Of a stretch of DNA of 64,000 nucleotides, positions 1 through 12,400 are shown one piece after another; position 1 is the stretch's first letter; each line of letters begins with the position of its first letter. A program made the position numbers and the translations under genes. Source of the stretch: Anisakis pegreffii (taxonomy: Eukaryota > Nematoda > Chromadorea > Rhabditida > Anisakidae); NCBI GenBank assembly GCA_035041965.1, contig JAPYMA010000520.1, forward strand, positions 241,778 through 305,777, read 5' to 3'. The notes below the pieces were generated by a model. The model ran no database searches. It was given only the letters and a program-made list of their open reading frames with translations, and had not been told where the DNA came from.

Positions 1-1537
1 AGCTTGGAGAGGGTTGGATTGTACGCGCGTCACGTTTTCACTGCAGTGGTTATTTGTGTGCTTGGAACAGATAAACGATCACTAGTTAACATCTGAACAC
101 TAACGATCAAAAACATTGTTTGGATTCGAGCGATATGAATTCCCGAAGTTCGCTGAAAAATTATCGAAGGAGATATGGTATATAGGTATCGTGTTTGTTA
201 TTAGTGCAGTCATGTAGCAAATGCTTTTCCATGGTAAATGGAAGGATCCAAAACAATCTTTTTGAAGACTCCTTGAACAGATTCGCTGTTGCCCTATCGT
301 TGCCGTTTTCAGCATCACTGAGAACCTCTCCATTAAATGAAACAACTTTCGAATTCTTAAGAGGAATCCTTATCTGCAGTTTTCAAAAAAATTTTCAAAA
401 ATTCGATCGAAATACTAAACGTAATTTTGCTCGTCCATCTACCCATCACCAGTTGTCGAAGATATTTCCTCGTTGAATACATTGTTATCGATCGGCTGTT
501 TGCTCTTCTTTTTTTTCAGCTTTTAATTTAAGGATTCATTTCTACTGATTGCATCCATTTTACTTCAAAACCTCCATATAATTACAATACATAATCCTAT
601 TTCCAAAATTAATTCCAATACTTTACAATTTCCTCTTAGTCACAGATAATTCTTCGTCACAATCCACCAAAACGTTTTCTCGTGATGATACACTTGCAGA
701 ATTGTACTCCTTCGTTCATCTTTTCTCTAAAAATAAATCTCTTCATTAATTCAGCGAATTCTATTATCTGACAGCGTTCTGCTTTCACGAAAATTTCATT
801 TGCTAATAGTAACGACATGTTGCCCCGTAATCCTTTCAGTACGCTGATTATTCATTGCTGAAAAGGATCACGCTCAGATTCTTTTATCCATTACATAATG
901 TCATTATGCTGATTGAGATGTGCTTCCGTGTTCGTTTGAAATTACTTTTTTGTATAATAACTTGTATGTATCAATCACACATGCAGCTAAAAAAAACTAG
1001 CATAGCACAGAGGTATAATGACAACAGTTCAGATGCATCCTTTGCAAAGTTTTTATTTTATGGCGGTGAATAAATGTTGTTGAATGGTGTGCAAATGATA
1101 GAATAATTGGATGGATTGAAAGAGTTCCATTGCCGTCAAAAAAGCATCTGCTACACTAATTTCCCACTAGTTTCCATCGACATTGATTCACGTTTGATGT
1201 TTCGTAATGAGCCTCTTGAAAGACGTTCAGAACCAGCGTAGATGATCCTTTTTGCACAATGCTATTTACGAAATTGCTGTGCAGTCAGAGCCTGGTTGAG
1301 GTGAAGTGGAAACGATTATCATTTATTGTCATAACGCTTCGCCATGAAATCGATCAAAGATTCTCTATGCACTTTTGTCTCAGATTAAAAGCATTACTTT
1401 TCAAGATCAGAAAACGGTGTAAATGGCCGCTCAGCGTTGAATGGTGTGCATGCCACACTTTCATGCATTCCGATTTAAATTATGGGATAACAAGGACAAC
1501 TCGTAGGGTTACTATCTAGCTTAAAGGGGCTCTAATG
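1..1537. other. Non-coding stretch, no supported gene
   Basis: AT-rich sequence with only short chance open frames on both strands. I see no splice-flanked coding exon, RNA gene or long repeat. It may be intergenic, or an intron of a gene starting outside the window. Confidence 0.5.
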
Positions 1538-1545
1538 ACGATGAC

Positions 1546-2761
1546 TAGGATTTGCAAAATCCCGAAGATTTTTCAATCCCGTGATCGGGATTTAATCCCG
1601 GGATTGGACAATTATTGAAATATCGATGCGGGACATGTTTAAACACATTTTTTTTCGAACCAATATGTTCATGATTAATCAGAAAGGAGCTAACTCAACA
1701 AATTATTGAACAAATCCAAGGAACTAAGTATTCAAATTCAAATTAATATTCCATATAATGATGCCAATGATCATGCCGCAAGGGCATACTGCATGTTCTA
1801 TGCTAAGGCATCTGTCATCTCGGGTCTAAGCTAATAACAGTACATTTGCATGTGAATATTAAATTCTTGATTCTCAAACACTTATTTGCAATGCTTTAAC
1901 TCCATTTTCTCTCAGCATTAACATCAACTGAATTCTGCCATTTCGGAAATTTCGATTTTTTCCAAAAAAAATGCATCGCATGAATTATATCATTCGAGTT
2001 TTGGCAAAATTGAAAGTTTAGAGTTTATCTAAAAAGTGAATGAACATCTGCAATGGATTTTCTTCGAACCATCGAGTACTCACATATTTGATAATTTCGC
2101 TCAAAAGTCATGCAAATGTACTTGATATTCAAGCTTAAGATCCTTTTGAATGGAACAACTTTGCTCACTTCGGCAGTGAATTCTCCATGAGTGAACTCAA
2201 TGAGAATTAAGTACATTTCGATCGGATGGAAACGTTTCCAAATAGCGAAGTAAAAAGACTTGCAGTCTTTGGAACATGCAGTTGAATTAACAGATGGAAT
2301 ATTGAAGCAGAACAAATCTTGTGGGAGGAAAAGACTCAAAATTTCATTGAACTTTGTTGCTCCTGGTTTTTATTAGAAAATGTGATTACCTCTGTTAGTC
2401 TATTACATAGAAATGCATCCAAATGAGTGTGATATAGATTAATGAGGAGCAGAATAATCAGTCGAATATTCAATGAAATGTTACGTAAAAATTCATTAAG
2501 CTGTCGTTGATCATGTCATTCTTCCGAATTGCGTCTACTTCCTTAGCTGAACATCAATGACAGGGGGTAAACAGCAAAGATAGCTGCATATAAATTAGAT
2601 GGGAATGATTAAGGCTTGCTTTGAGATGGGCATACTATCAAAATTCACACAAATTGACCTGTTTTATCAAATCCCGAAATCCCGGGATTTTTCAAAAATT
2701 AAATCCCGGGATCGGGATCATAACTGTAACTCCGGGATCTCGGGATCCCGTGCAAACCCTA
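1546..2761. mobile_element. hAT-like non-autonomous DNA transposon (copy A1)
   Basis: A 1216-bp element starts TAGGATTTGC and ends GCAAACCCTA, an imperfect terminal inverted repeat. It is flanked by a perfect 8-bp duplication ACGATGAC at 1538-1545 and 2762-2769. Both ends carry clustered palindromic AATCCCGGGATT motifs (about 1558-1605 and 2668-2752). An 8-bp duplication with ends beginning TAG is typical of the hAT superfamily. No transposase frame is recognisable, so it is probably non-autonomous. The last 420 bp or so recur at 50393-50813 at roughly 75% identity by eye, which confirms a dispersed family. Confidence 0.82.
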
Positions 2762-2769
2762 ACGATGAC

Positions 2770-5099
2770 AATGAAGAAAATGCTAGAAAGAGTTGTTGAT
2801 CTACATTACCAGAAAAGGCATTCCTTGTAGAGGCATTTTCGAAGCTTTCTGCGAAATGAGAATCTTATGTCGATAATCTTATATCTTTTTCGTCAAAACA
2901 CAAATTACGTTTCATGTATGCCTCATTTAATGTAACTCAACGGAAGTCAAAAATATGCCTGATATAATGGAACTCAGCAGAAAACACAAATTAGCTGTGA
3001 GGTCTTTATTAGTTGAAGTGTTAATGAAATCCTGTTCTGATCTAGTTAATCATTGCAACTGCTATGGAAAGATGACATTTGATTGAAAGTGTTGGTATGC
3101 TTCAATGACCCAGTTGATTGCTTAAGAGGTTTATCGAGTTTGACGCGAACAACACATTGGTCGAAAGTAATCATAACATATTATTGTTCAGATGTGTTCA
3201 TATGCGATTCTTAGATAATATTATGTTCGCTTTGTAATCTTTAATACTCATAGTGCAAAAGGCTTAGAAATTCATGAAATAAATGAATCGTTCGATCACA
3301 CGAAATCAACTCCAAAATATTATAGTACTGTATTGCGCAGTATCGTATCTCAAGGTGCTTCCATTCAATGAAACTCTTAGTTTTTTGAGTGTACAGTAGT
3401 ACGAGTCTGATTTCTTTTGTGTCAAAAACTAACGTTCATCAGTCGTTCTTTCTCCTGTTTATCTACCAAAAATGCACTTTCATTGATCAGATTGAGTCCT
3501 GAGAATTTATCGTAGTTTATCCGAAATTGTTTCACTTACTATTCAGTGCAATTCCTTTATTGCTCTTTAATGTATTGAATATACCAAAGCTTATTTGTAC
3601 AACGAATGAGATAATTTCCAATCATAAAAACGAAACTTCTCTGAAAATTTCTCATCAGACGGATCATTCAATAGATGATGTTTCAAGTGTTCGTTGAACA
3701 TATTCTCACTGATTCATTCACCTAATAGGTTAGGAGATTAAACATTTGAATGCCTTCGAAACGGAGCGCATTAATTTGCGATTTTCCGTGTGAACGCCGA
3801 TTCTACACCAACTGTTTGAAGTTTCTGTACATGTATGTAACTAGTCCACGGTTCCTTTCTTTCTCGAAATCTACAACTCATCCGTGAGCATTATATGAAC
3901 TAATGTTACCTCACTGTTTATCGGTAGATAATCACAAAAGAATTGTTGTAAGCAGAAAGATTGCTCATAAAACTTACACCGTGTAGTAATGCCCAGACGG
4001 TTGTGGCGCTAGAATGTGCCCAACTGAAAATTGATTTTGACAAAATGATCCTGCTTTTCATACTGAAGCGTTATTGAAATCGTGTCGCTTGTGAAATTTT
4101 ACGTTTTATCCATCACTACTATATGCAAGTAATTAGTTGTGTTTCAGCACTTTGATGCGATTAAATAAAATTTATGCTAGACCCTGCATTAGTCAAATAA
4201 CTAAGAGTGGAACTTGAGCGGAAGTAAAAAACATCAGAGCTTATATCATAGCATCTTTACGATATAATTCCTGTTTCGTATTTAAACAATATTTCCAGTG
4301 AGTTCACACGTAAAAACCACTTCAGTTATTCGATTTTCAGATGAACGATGTAGTCTTCCGATAATTTTATAAATTTGTTTACTTCGAATGATGCACTTCA
4401 TATCAATGATTAATAAAACATTCCCAAAGACGTTTTATCGGATGGGGTAATCTGTACATCTGAATGCCGAAAGATAAAGATATTCTCGCTCAAATCGGTT
4501 GTAGTCGATGATTTGTTGTGTAGCACTAATAATTTAGTTTATAATTGTGATCGTATAAAGTGTGCACAGTCGTTTACGTAATGTTTATCAAATAAATTGC
4601 CGATTAGATGATGGTAAACAGCAAAATTGAGTATGATTGGTGTATAATTCAGTATGATTATGTTGATAAAATTATGTAGAATATAGAAAATTACACATGT
4701 AATTGTATATGAAAATTGTCGATTATTTCAAATTATTGTGCATAATAGCACCATAATCATTGCTGTCGAAATTTGACTCCATGTCTATTGCACTTGCACG
4801 CTCATATGTTGGTGCATAGAAGTTTGAACTGGATCCGGCCATTTCTCTGACGCTGCTATAGTTCAAGCATGGCCGTTGTGAGGCCATTTGACATGAAAAT
4901 TACTGCAAGAACAGTGAATATGCGTTTTCGTTGAAGGATGCATTCGGTTTCAAATCCTTATTTTTCACGTTTGTGAGGTTAAAAATAATATTTGACCATG
5001 TGCTCAGTCGGAATCGAACTCGATCGATTGATCATTTTTATTGTTGTTAAATGTTGAACACAGCCTTCCTGGCAAAGAGCAGTGTTCCGGTTTTGCTAG
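2770..5099. other. Non-coding stretch, nothing recognised
   Basis: AT-rich, with dense stops in all frames. No exon with plausible splice signals and no repeat pair was found. Confidence 0.5.
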
Positions 5100-5354
5100 T
5101 CGGATGGTGACAAGCCAGCCCTAAACATCACCAGGTATTTTACGTCATACCACTGTTACGGCGTTGTACTGGAAGCCGGCAATCAATTGCAACCGTTGAA
5201 ACACTCTCCCAACAAGAACTGGACCACTATTCTTATGCTACCTTCCCATGCGAAATTCCGATCTACCGGTCACTTGAGCAGCTTGGACAACGTGGAATGT
5301 GATCCTATCGATTCCAAGGATCTCCTTGAGCATCTGCTTGAATACGAATCCTAA
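5100..5354 (+). pseudogene. Coding-like relic or isolated exon, 84 codons
   Basis: Base composition rises clearly here. One frame is open from the TAG at 5097 to the TAA at 5352, with codon-like composition; its C-terminal part is rich in Asp, Glu and Leu (for example SLDNVECDPIDSKDLLEHL). The same frame stays coherent for another 17 codons or so after the TAA before a TGA, as in a pseudogene with an internal stop. No early ATG and no clear splice pair frame it. I do not recognise the family. It could be a decayed gene, an old transposon fragment or a lone exon. Confidence 0.3.
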
Positions 5355-5410
5355 CCGAACAAGCACATGAAGCAGCAATATATCAAGCTCAGAGATAGCG
5401 AGCGATGAAT

Positions 5411-8400
5411 TTCACTGCTTATAAAAAGAGTATTTTTTGTTCTGTAACTGCTGAAACCGGTACAATACTTTATATGAGTAATTATTCGAAAGCTTTCCTG
5501 CACTTTACCTTACTGCGCTTCGCATCCTTCATTTGTGGTGCACCGTTCTGAAATGCACTTGGCATAGTGTAGTAGAGTGTAGAAATACGATTAAGTTTTG
5601 GTATAGTGACGTAATTGATGTGCAGAAAGGATTGTAGGCATCGAGAGGAATTGAATTGATTCTCACCTAGTCACTCCCGGGCGTTTTTGTTTCCCAAACA
5701 CTTTGTTCCCCGAACGGGGTTCTTTTCACGAACACTTTGCTCCCCAATGAGACCCAAAAAACTGCTCTGGGACGAGTTCTTCATCCCCGCAAAAGATTGT
5801 TCCCTGATGAACTTGGTTATACATTCTCAACACCTTTCCTGCGTTTTCAATTCAGCTATGGGCTCGTCGGCAAAACCTGTGCTTTTAGACATCCGCTTCG
5901 TGTAGGATTTGACCGACCATGAGAGCCGCCTGAATAAGTGAACTGTAGTGGTTTTGTTCGAAGAGTTTATTTTTAATGAATGCTATAATTTTTTAAATAA
6001 ATGCTGTTAAAAAAGATCCACCTTTCACGTGTACATCGCGCTGTGAATAGCAAACATATTGGACGGATAAGTTGTTGTTGTTTTAGCGAATATTCATCAT
6101 TTGTGAATATATTGAATCTTCACGCCGTTATTAGAAGCTAAGTGGTTGAAATTTTCTAGTTGCTTGGTTAGTAATGCAATTCTGACAGTAATGGGATGGA
6201 AGGAGGATAATCTATTCGGAAGGAGTCCATTCTGAGTAATTTGCAATTTTCAACAATTGATGAACACAACGTATGATAGTCTTTAAACAATTATGAATGG
6301 AAGTGAGACTAATTCCACTTTTCAAGGATATGTTCGCAGTGTTCTGCTCAATATTGTTGTTGTCAATCCATGCGAAACGTTATTTGCTTGGTATTCGAGT
6401 TATTAAAATTAATTTTTGAAACATCTCAACGCTAATTTCTTCCAGTTTTGATAAATTAGAAATTGGTTTTGTCATTGAGCGTTTATTTCTGGTTTGCGTA
6501 CGTTCATTTTTCGTCTTATGTTTGATAGAGTTCAACAAAGACTGCTGGCTATCTGTTAATAATGTTGTTGACAAATTCGTCGAATTATTTCCGATCATTT
6601 GTCTCACTTTCTTAATGCCGCATAAAGATGTTGTGCTACATTCAGTTATGAGTGATTGTTTTTTCATCGCTTGCAATTACTTTCCTCAGTGTTTCCTTAC
6701 TATATCCTCGGCTTCTTATAAGCTCTACCAATTACACTTTAAATGTACTCCTTTTGTTAGAATGTGTATCTAAGAAACCTTCTTGATTTGTCAAGATATT
6801 ATTTTTTGGCTCCATAACATCGTCAGATGTAAGCAAAAAATATTCTCACGATATTATCTTCGAATGAATATCAAACATTGACATTTCACTGCAATGACAT
6901 TTTATTCAATTTCTTTTGGGTTAGTTTACATTACTATGTGAGTGACAACTATAGACAACCTCGAGCATGCACCTGGCCCATTGTTACTAATTCCTATATG
7001 TGTTGGAATCGTTTGAATTATTCCGTGAATTAGTTTTCTTGATTTCTTCGTTCTCGCTTTCACTTAATCTGACTGAGTTCGCAGTCTGGTTGGAAAAATT
7101 TGATCGAGCTTTTACTCGCAATTGGCTTGAAGGTATTCTTTTAAATCACTGTTTTACTAATGAACACGTTAAAACGTCGAAATGGGAAATGATTGATTGT
7201 ACGTTTGTTGAGGTCGATGTTTTTTTCAATTGTGGATGAATGCAACTGCATGAATCATTAACCATGAAAGTCATTGTTCTAATATTACATTTCAGTGCAG
7301 TCTTTTGATGAGGAAAGCATCGGCATTCATTGACTGTAATGGGAGAATGATTAGCATAATGGACTGAAGGCGTAAAATTTCACTTAGTCACTCACTTAGA
7401 TGAAATCAAGTAATTTTGAACGCAAATAGCAGTTGAATATTTTTCCATTTTCAGTCCTTCGACTCTGTTGACATGTTGATTCGACTCACCAGATTACTTA
7501 GTTCGGGGGTCGTAGAATTTTGAAAGTCCTCATGCGAGGGCGATCTTCGATTGCAAAATTTCTTCTGTACTTTTTCCATTGTTTACTTAATTCTTCACGA
7601 ATTAAGTAAATAATTCTTTACAAATTAAGTGAAAAACAAATCTTTTCTCAGTGTCTTATTGCTTCTGTGTTTTTTAGTCTTTCGCTAGCCAGGGTACTTC
7701 GTTTCACCCATTTTAGACACTGAACTTTCATTTTTTAGCTAGCCGGGAATTGGGATCGATCTCGTTTTATGTAACTATTAATACACGTAGGTTTTGCTCC
7801 GCAACTGAACAAAAACCGGCTGCGTAATTACGCAAAGCAACAGTTACGTTCTCTGTTGCAAAATTCATTCACACGAATTCTGTAACGGAGATACGTGTCT
7901 TCTCTATCCAACTCTTTTTTTTGCTACTTTTGTAGTCTTCAACCACCTCACATTCCCTAAACATTTGTCCACATGATTTTGTATTCGCATAAACATTGAG
8001 TTCATTGGCCACAGTGTCGTATTTGAATCATTTCTCCGGAAATGCTTCTTGTCTGTATTTGTTAACATACTCCATTCTTTTGTGTTCGTTGAATTTGAAT
8101 GAATTGTTGTGATTTCGAAAGTTTTTCCGTGAATGTTGATTGGTCTTATGCATAGAACATTCAGTGCTAACAAAGGGAGTTCTTGATCGTTGATGTTAAT
8201 AGAAATCGGGCGAAACAATCGTTTTGAAATCACTCTCGACGAATTTGAAGATTCAATCTTCAAATAAGTAGCGCAATAACGAATCTGATTGCTGTATTTT
8301 GCTATTCACATTTTTCCTAATATGATCATTTGTGTTTGTAATCGTCATGCGAATTGTTTTGATGCTTACATCTGTTTTATTCTATCCGATGAACAGTTTA

Positions 8401-9113
8401 TTTTTTATTAAATCTATTATTTTCAGGCATCGTCGTCTTCTGATTCACCGTTATTTACCGTGGTGCATGCAGCAAGCCGTGAACGGGCGTTTTTTGTTAG
8501 CGTTCGATTGGGAAAATCACTTCGAGAAACAGATCAGTGAAGTGCAGTCAATGTGTTCAATTGAAGCGTTCAGTGATTAAAAGCTCAACGAGTGCAATCC
8601 GCTTTTATAATATCACTTCAGCAATTTTGTAAATTCTCTTCGTCCGGTGATAATTGCGCACTTCTCCTTATTATATGTAGATTGGTTCGGATTTAAGTCA
8701 GATTGCCTGTTTACTTCTTCTTCACAATAAAGTACATTCGGCTACTATTACACTGTTGAAATGATACTAATGTTATATTGTGGAATAACTCGACATTGAT
8801 TCTGAATGAAATTCTGTGTAGACGGTTACTCGCTTGTGATGTTGCTGAATCAGCAATTTTCATTTCGTGAATTTGACAGTGAATTACGACTGCGAATGAC
8901 TGATTATTGAACATAGTTTGTCGTTTAGACCGAGATTAATTGTTTCTTAGAACGAGGCTCGTTGAGATTAATTTTGAGGGAACGAATCTTTTTTTGTGTG
9001 TTTAGGAAAGGAATCTTCTCATAAACTGTCGTTAAAACGATCAACAATTCTACGTATTAATCGATGAAATGATTTCTGAACATGTTGCCATTTGAAAGAA
9101 TATGAGATCTTAA
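5411..9113. other. Non-coding stretch upstream of the GPCR exon
   Basis: No supported gene. Near 5693-5750 a short GC-richer patch has two near-copies of the motif AACACTTTG(T/C)TCCCC, probably a transposon relic. A perfect 12-bp inverted repeat (TTTACTTAATTC, 5-nt loop) lies at 7582-7610. The open frames of 60-120 codons near 5.7, 6.5, 7.0, 8.0 and 8.4 kb have no splice context or family resemblance. Confidence 0.45.
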
Positions 9114-9473
9114 ATGGCATTCATGTATTTGAGGCGTTATTACAAGATCCAGTCTTTGACATTCACAAATGCGCATGTAGTCTGCCTGGAGCTTGGAGGC
9201 GGAGTATTAGCGAGCGCAGCATCGGCATCCGTTGTGGAATTTGGAGCGCAGCTAGCTGGGCGCTTAGCACCTTCACTGCAAGAGTATCTTCTGCGGTCGC
9301 CTTCAATGGAGTTCCTGGATAGCTCAGTCGCACCCCGGACTGATGCAGTTCATGAGGCTGCATCTCTAAATGATACCAGCGCGGATATGGGAGCACAACC
9401 TGAGCTTATTCCTGTGCTCAATATGTTTCCGTTATTCAACTGGAGCACGCGACACATCATGCTCTACTCTCTC
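9114..9473 (+). CDS. GPCR exon 1: extracellular N-terminus and start of TM1
   Basis: The exon ends CTC followed by GTAAGT, phase 0. Its last residues (RHIMLYSL) join the first of exon 2 (LYAALFLVGLCGN) to make a complete TM1. This fit is the main reason for linking two exons 10.7 kb apart. Three starts are possible: ATG at 9114, ATG at 9306, or an upstream exon joined at the acceptor-like TAG ending at 9180, where GC content rises. The segment 9181-9473 is clearly coding-like. Confidence 0.7.
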
Positions 9474-12400
9474 GTAAGTGTCTCTTTTTTCGTTGTCGTT
9501 ATGTGTGTAACGACCTTCATCATATTCTCGCTACACTTCGATTACAAGAAATGGTAAATGGAGAGTGTTTCTTTCCCTCGTGTTATCGTAAGTATTCTGA
9601 TGGCGTTTTGTCGCTGATAGCTATGCTCATGAACGCTTTAGTGATGATCACCTAATCTCCTACGCATTCATTTATGGCTTAGATCCATTGTTATCTTCAC
9701 AGTCCAACGCGCACAGTCATCGCAGTGCTCAGCATAAAACGAAGCGGCATTGTAATGCCCAGTGTAGATTTCAATTGACATGTGTTTATGTGAATGTAAT
9801 GACTGCCATGTTAATCATACGACCTGTTATCATTTTCATCCAGCCAATATATTGCATTTTACAAGCTGTTTTATGATTTCCCTGGATATTGATTGCCGCA
9901 TTACATATTACAAGTTTTTTTTCATTGTCAGTCATTGAAACAAAAAATTTTCATTTCTTAATATTGGCGGGCTCTGCGATTTTTCAATCGTTGATCTGAT
10001 TCTATGATTTTGTCATTCTTCACCGTGCCTGCAGCTCCTCAACACTCCGCAATCGAATTGTTGAGGAGCTGCAGGCGCAGTGGACAAAGACAAAATGGCA
10101 TGAGAATGGCATTATTGTCCAAGCATGGGCTTCGGTTATTGAACGTTATTGCGGTGGTTTGAACGAAGAACGAAAATCGTAAGGAGACTTGCTGTGGATC
10201 CAGAGCTCATAAGTCTAAAATGATCGCCGCAAAGTACCAAACGTTAATTCTTACTCATTGATCAGAATGATGACAAAACTTCGCAACTGCAGAAACTTAG
10301 CCCACTCTTCTCAAACGGCCATTGACATTCGATCGCGCGCAATTTCTTGCTCTCGAAAAGTTGCACGACACTCAGGGTCTAACAGTAAGATGAAGATTGC
10401 AAATCTCGAACGGATTGAATTAATCGGGAAGGTTGTGAAGTCCGAAGCAAAAAACTTTTGGTACGTTGCATGTTATCCCCTGAAACATCTTGTTACGTTT
10501 GCTTTTGCTAAATCATATGTCACGTCACATCAGCTTTCCGTACAGACTCCTCAATGACCCCTATAGGTGCTTACTCTGAAACTGTTATTGTCTTCACCTG
10601 TCAGGACGATCGAGAATGACGAAATGACAACATACAAGTTAACAGTTATTTTCATGAGAACGAAAGCAATTTCAATTGTTTGATTCGTTTAAAGTCGAAA
10701 AAGTAGTGATATAGTAATAATAAATAATACAAAAATTTTGTAAACCTGGAGCAGCAAACGTTAAGAATTCTTTCCGTTCAGCTAACTATAACGGTGTTGG
10801 GGATCATCTGTCTTCATGAAATCCTAATTTTTCTGTCGTAATGGCAGGTGCAGAGGTTTTGGCTAATGTAATGTAAGTATAACGCAGCCGTAATAATTCA
10901 TTGTTATTGGTTCATCCCACTGCATTCAGGATATTCATTTGTTCCAATGTTTATCTACAAAAACTGCGGCTGGGAAGCACTAAAAATTCCGAATGAGAAG
11001 CATATCTCACGCCATTTATTAAAGTATGTCTTATGAAATGTGAGAAGAAATTCTCACTCGAAATGATTCTAAACGAAAAAATCATTCTGGCAAGAAAGCA
11101 ACAAAATCAGCTCGGCTGAAGAATATTGCTGTAGTTTTTTGTTCTACTCGCTTCAATTTTCGACTTCCTTCGTTCAAGCAAATACGAGCATCATGATGGT
11201 ACATCTCAATACGCCCACTATACATTAATTCAAAAGTTTTCACTCTCCACCTGACTTTTAGATAGCTAATGTCGTCGATTTTTACATGATTCCGAATAAG
11301 TGAAACTCAGACTTGATGATAACATGAACGTTTGAGACGTTATAAATCTTGAATTGAATGATTCTAATGGGGTTGACATGAATTTCTAACTGAAAAAATA
11401 ATTCGATCATATGAACGCTGTCACACGCACGAGTATTGCTAGGAAAAAAAATGCTCTCCACTAAAACACTTCAAGCAGCAATAAGACGTGAAAATCCTAA
11501 CATAAGCATTCATTAATGAGGGATGCGCTTTTCGTCAATGATTCGAAATCGAATTAATTAATCATTTCAGAAACTGACAATATTTTGCTCTCAGACAAAA
11601 TATTGTTGGTTTAATCTCAGATAAATAGTGCTATTTTGTCGTGAAACAATTGTGCATCCATTTCATAGTTAATAATCTGTAAGCAGAAAGTCGTTTTTGT
11701 GATCGACTCTTTGATAGAGTCATTCAGTGTTATTCTGCGATTTATTCTTGTGAATTATTTTTGTCAATATCGTAATGCGGCATGTTGATGATACGTGTTA
11801 TTGCGCAATGATAACACGTCGTACTCATGCATTCACGACATACGTCAACTATATTTATCCTCCAGATTGAAGGACCCTTTAGGAATTTAACACTTTTATC
11901 TCATTCAAGCATGAACTGCATGTTTTGCATTCATTGGTCCGTTATGTGGCACTTAGACATTATTATTAGCCGTGTCGTGCATTTACGGATACTTAAGTGC
12001 ACAAAATTTTTGAGTTGTTGAAAAGTTTCTTTAGAACGTAGCATTTCTTCATTCATCGAAGAATACTTACACTGTCTGAAAAGTTGTGATTTAAGGTTGT
12101 ATGCATTTCTCACAAAAATATTCTTAAATGGTTCACTGCATCGTTTGGTTGAGTAATGTGGATACGAATAGATTGAATGAAAAACTCTCATTCGATTTTT
12201 TTCAGTTCATCTTGAAGCAACTTCTAAAGAAAAGATCATGCGGTGCTGTAAATGGAATTGTGCAGCTGAATGCTAAAATAAAACTGAACATTCATTTCAT
12301 GACGACTATATCCGGCTTGAAGTTTTTTTTTGTTTAGCCTAGTCTGTCACATCGAAAAAATATAAAGAAATTGTAGCTCTATGATATTTTCCATTGATGA

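Noticed and set aside
2025..2339. 104-codon frame on the - strand as a transposase piece of element A1
   Set aside because: No hAT dimerisation or catalytic motif is visible, and the frame is not kept in the second copy of the family.
4990..5040. tRNA gene on the - strand (GAGTTCGATTCC resembles a B box)
   Set aside because: The bases around the loop do not form the T stem, and no acceptor stem or A box is found at the right distance.
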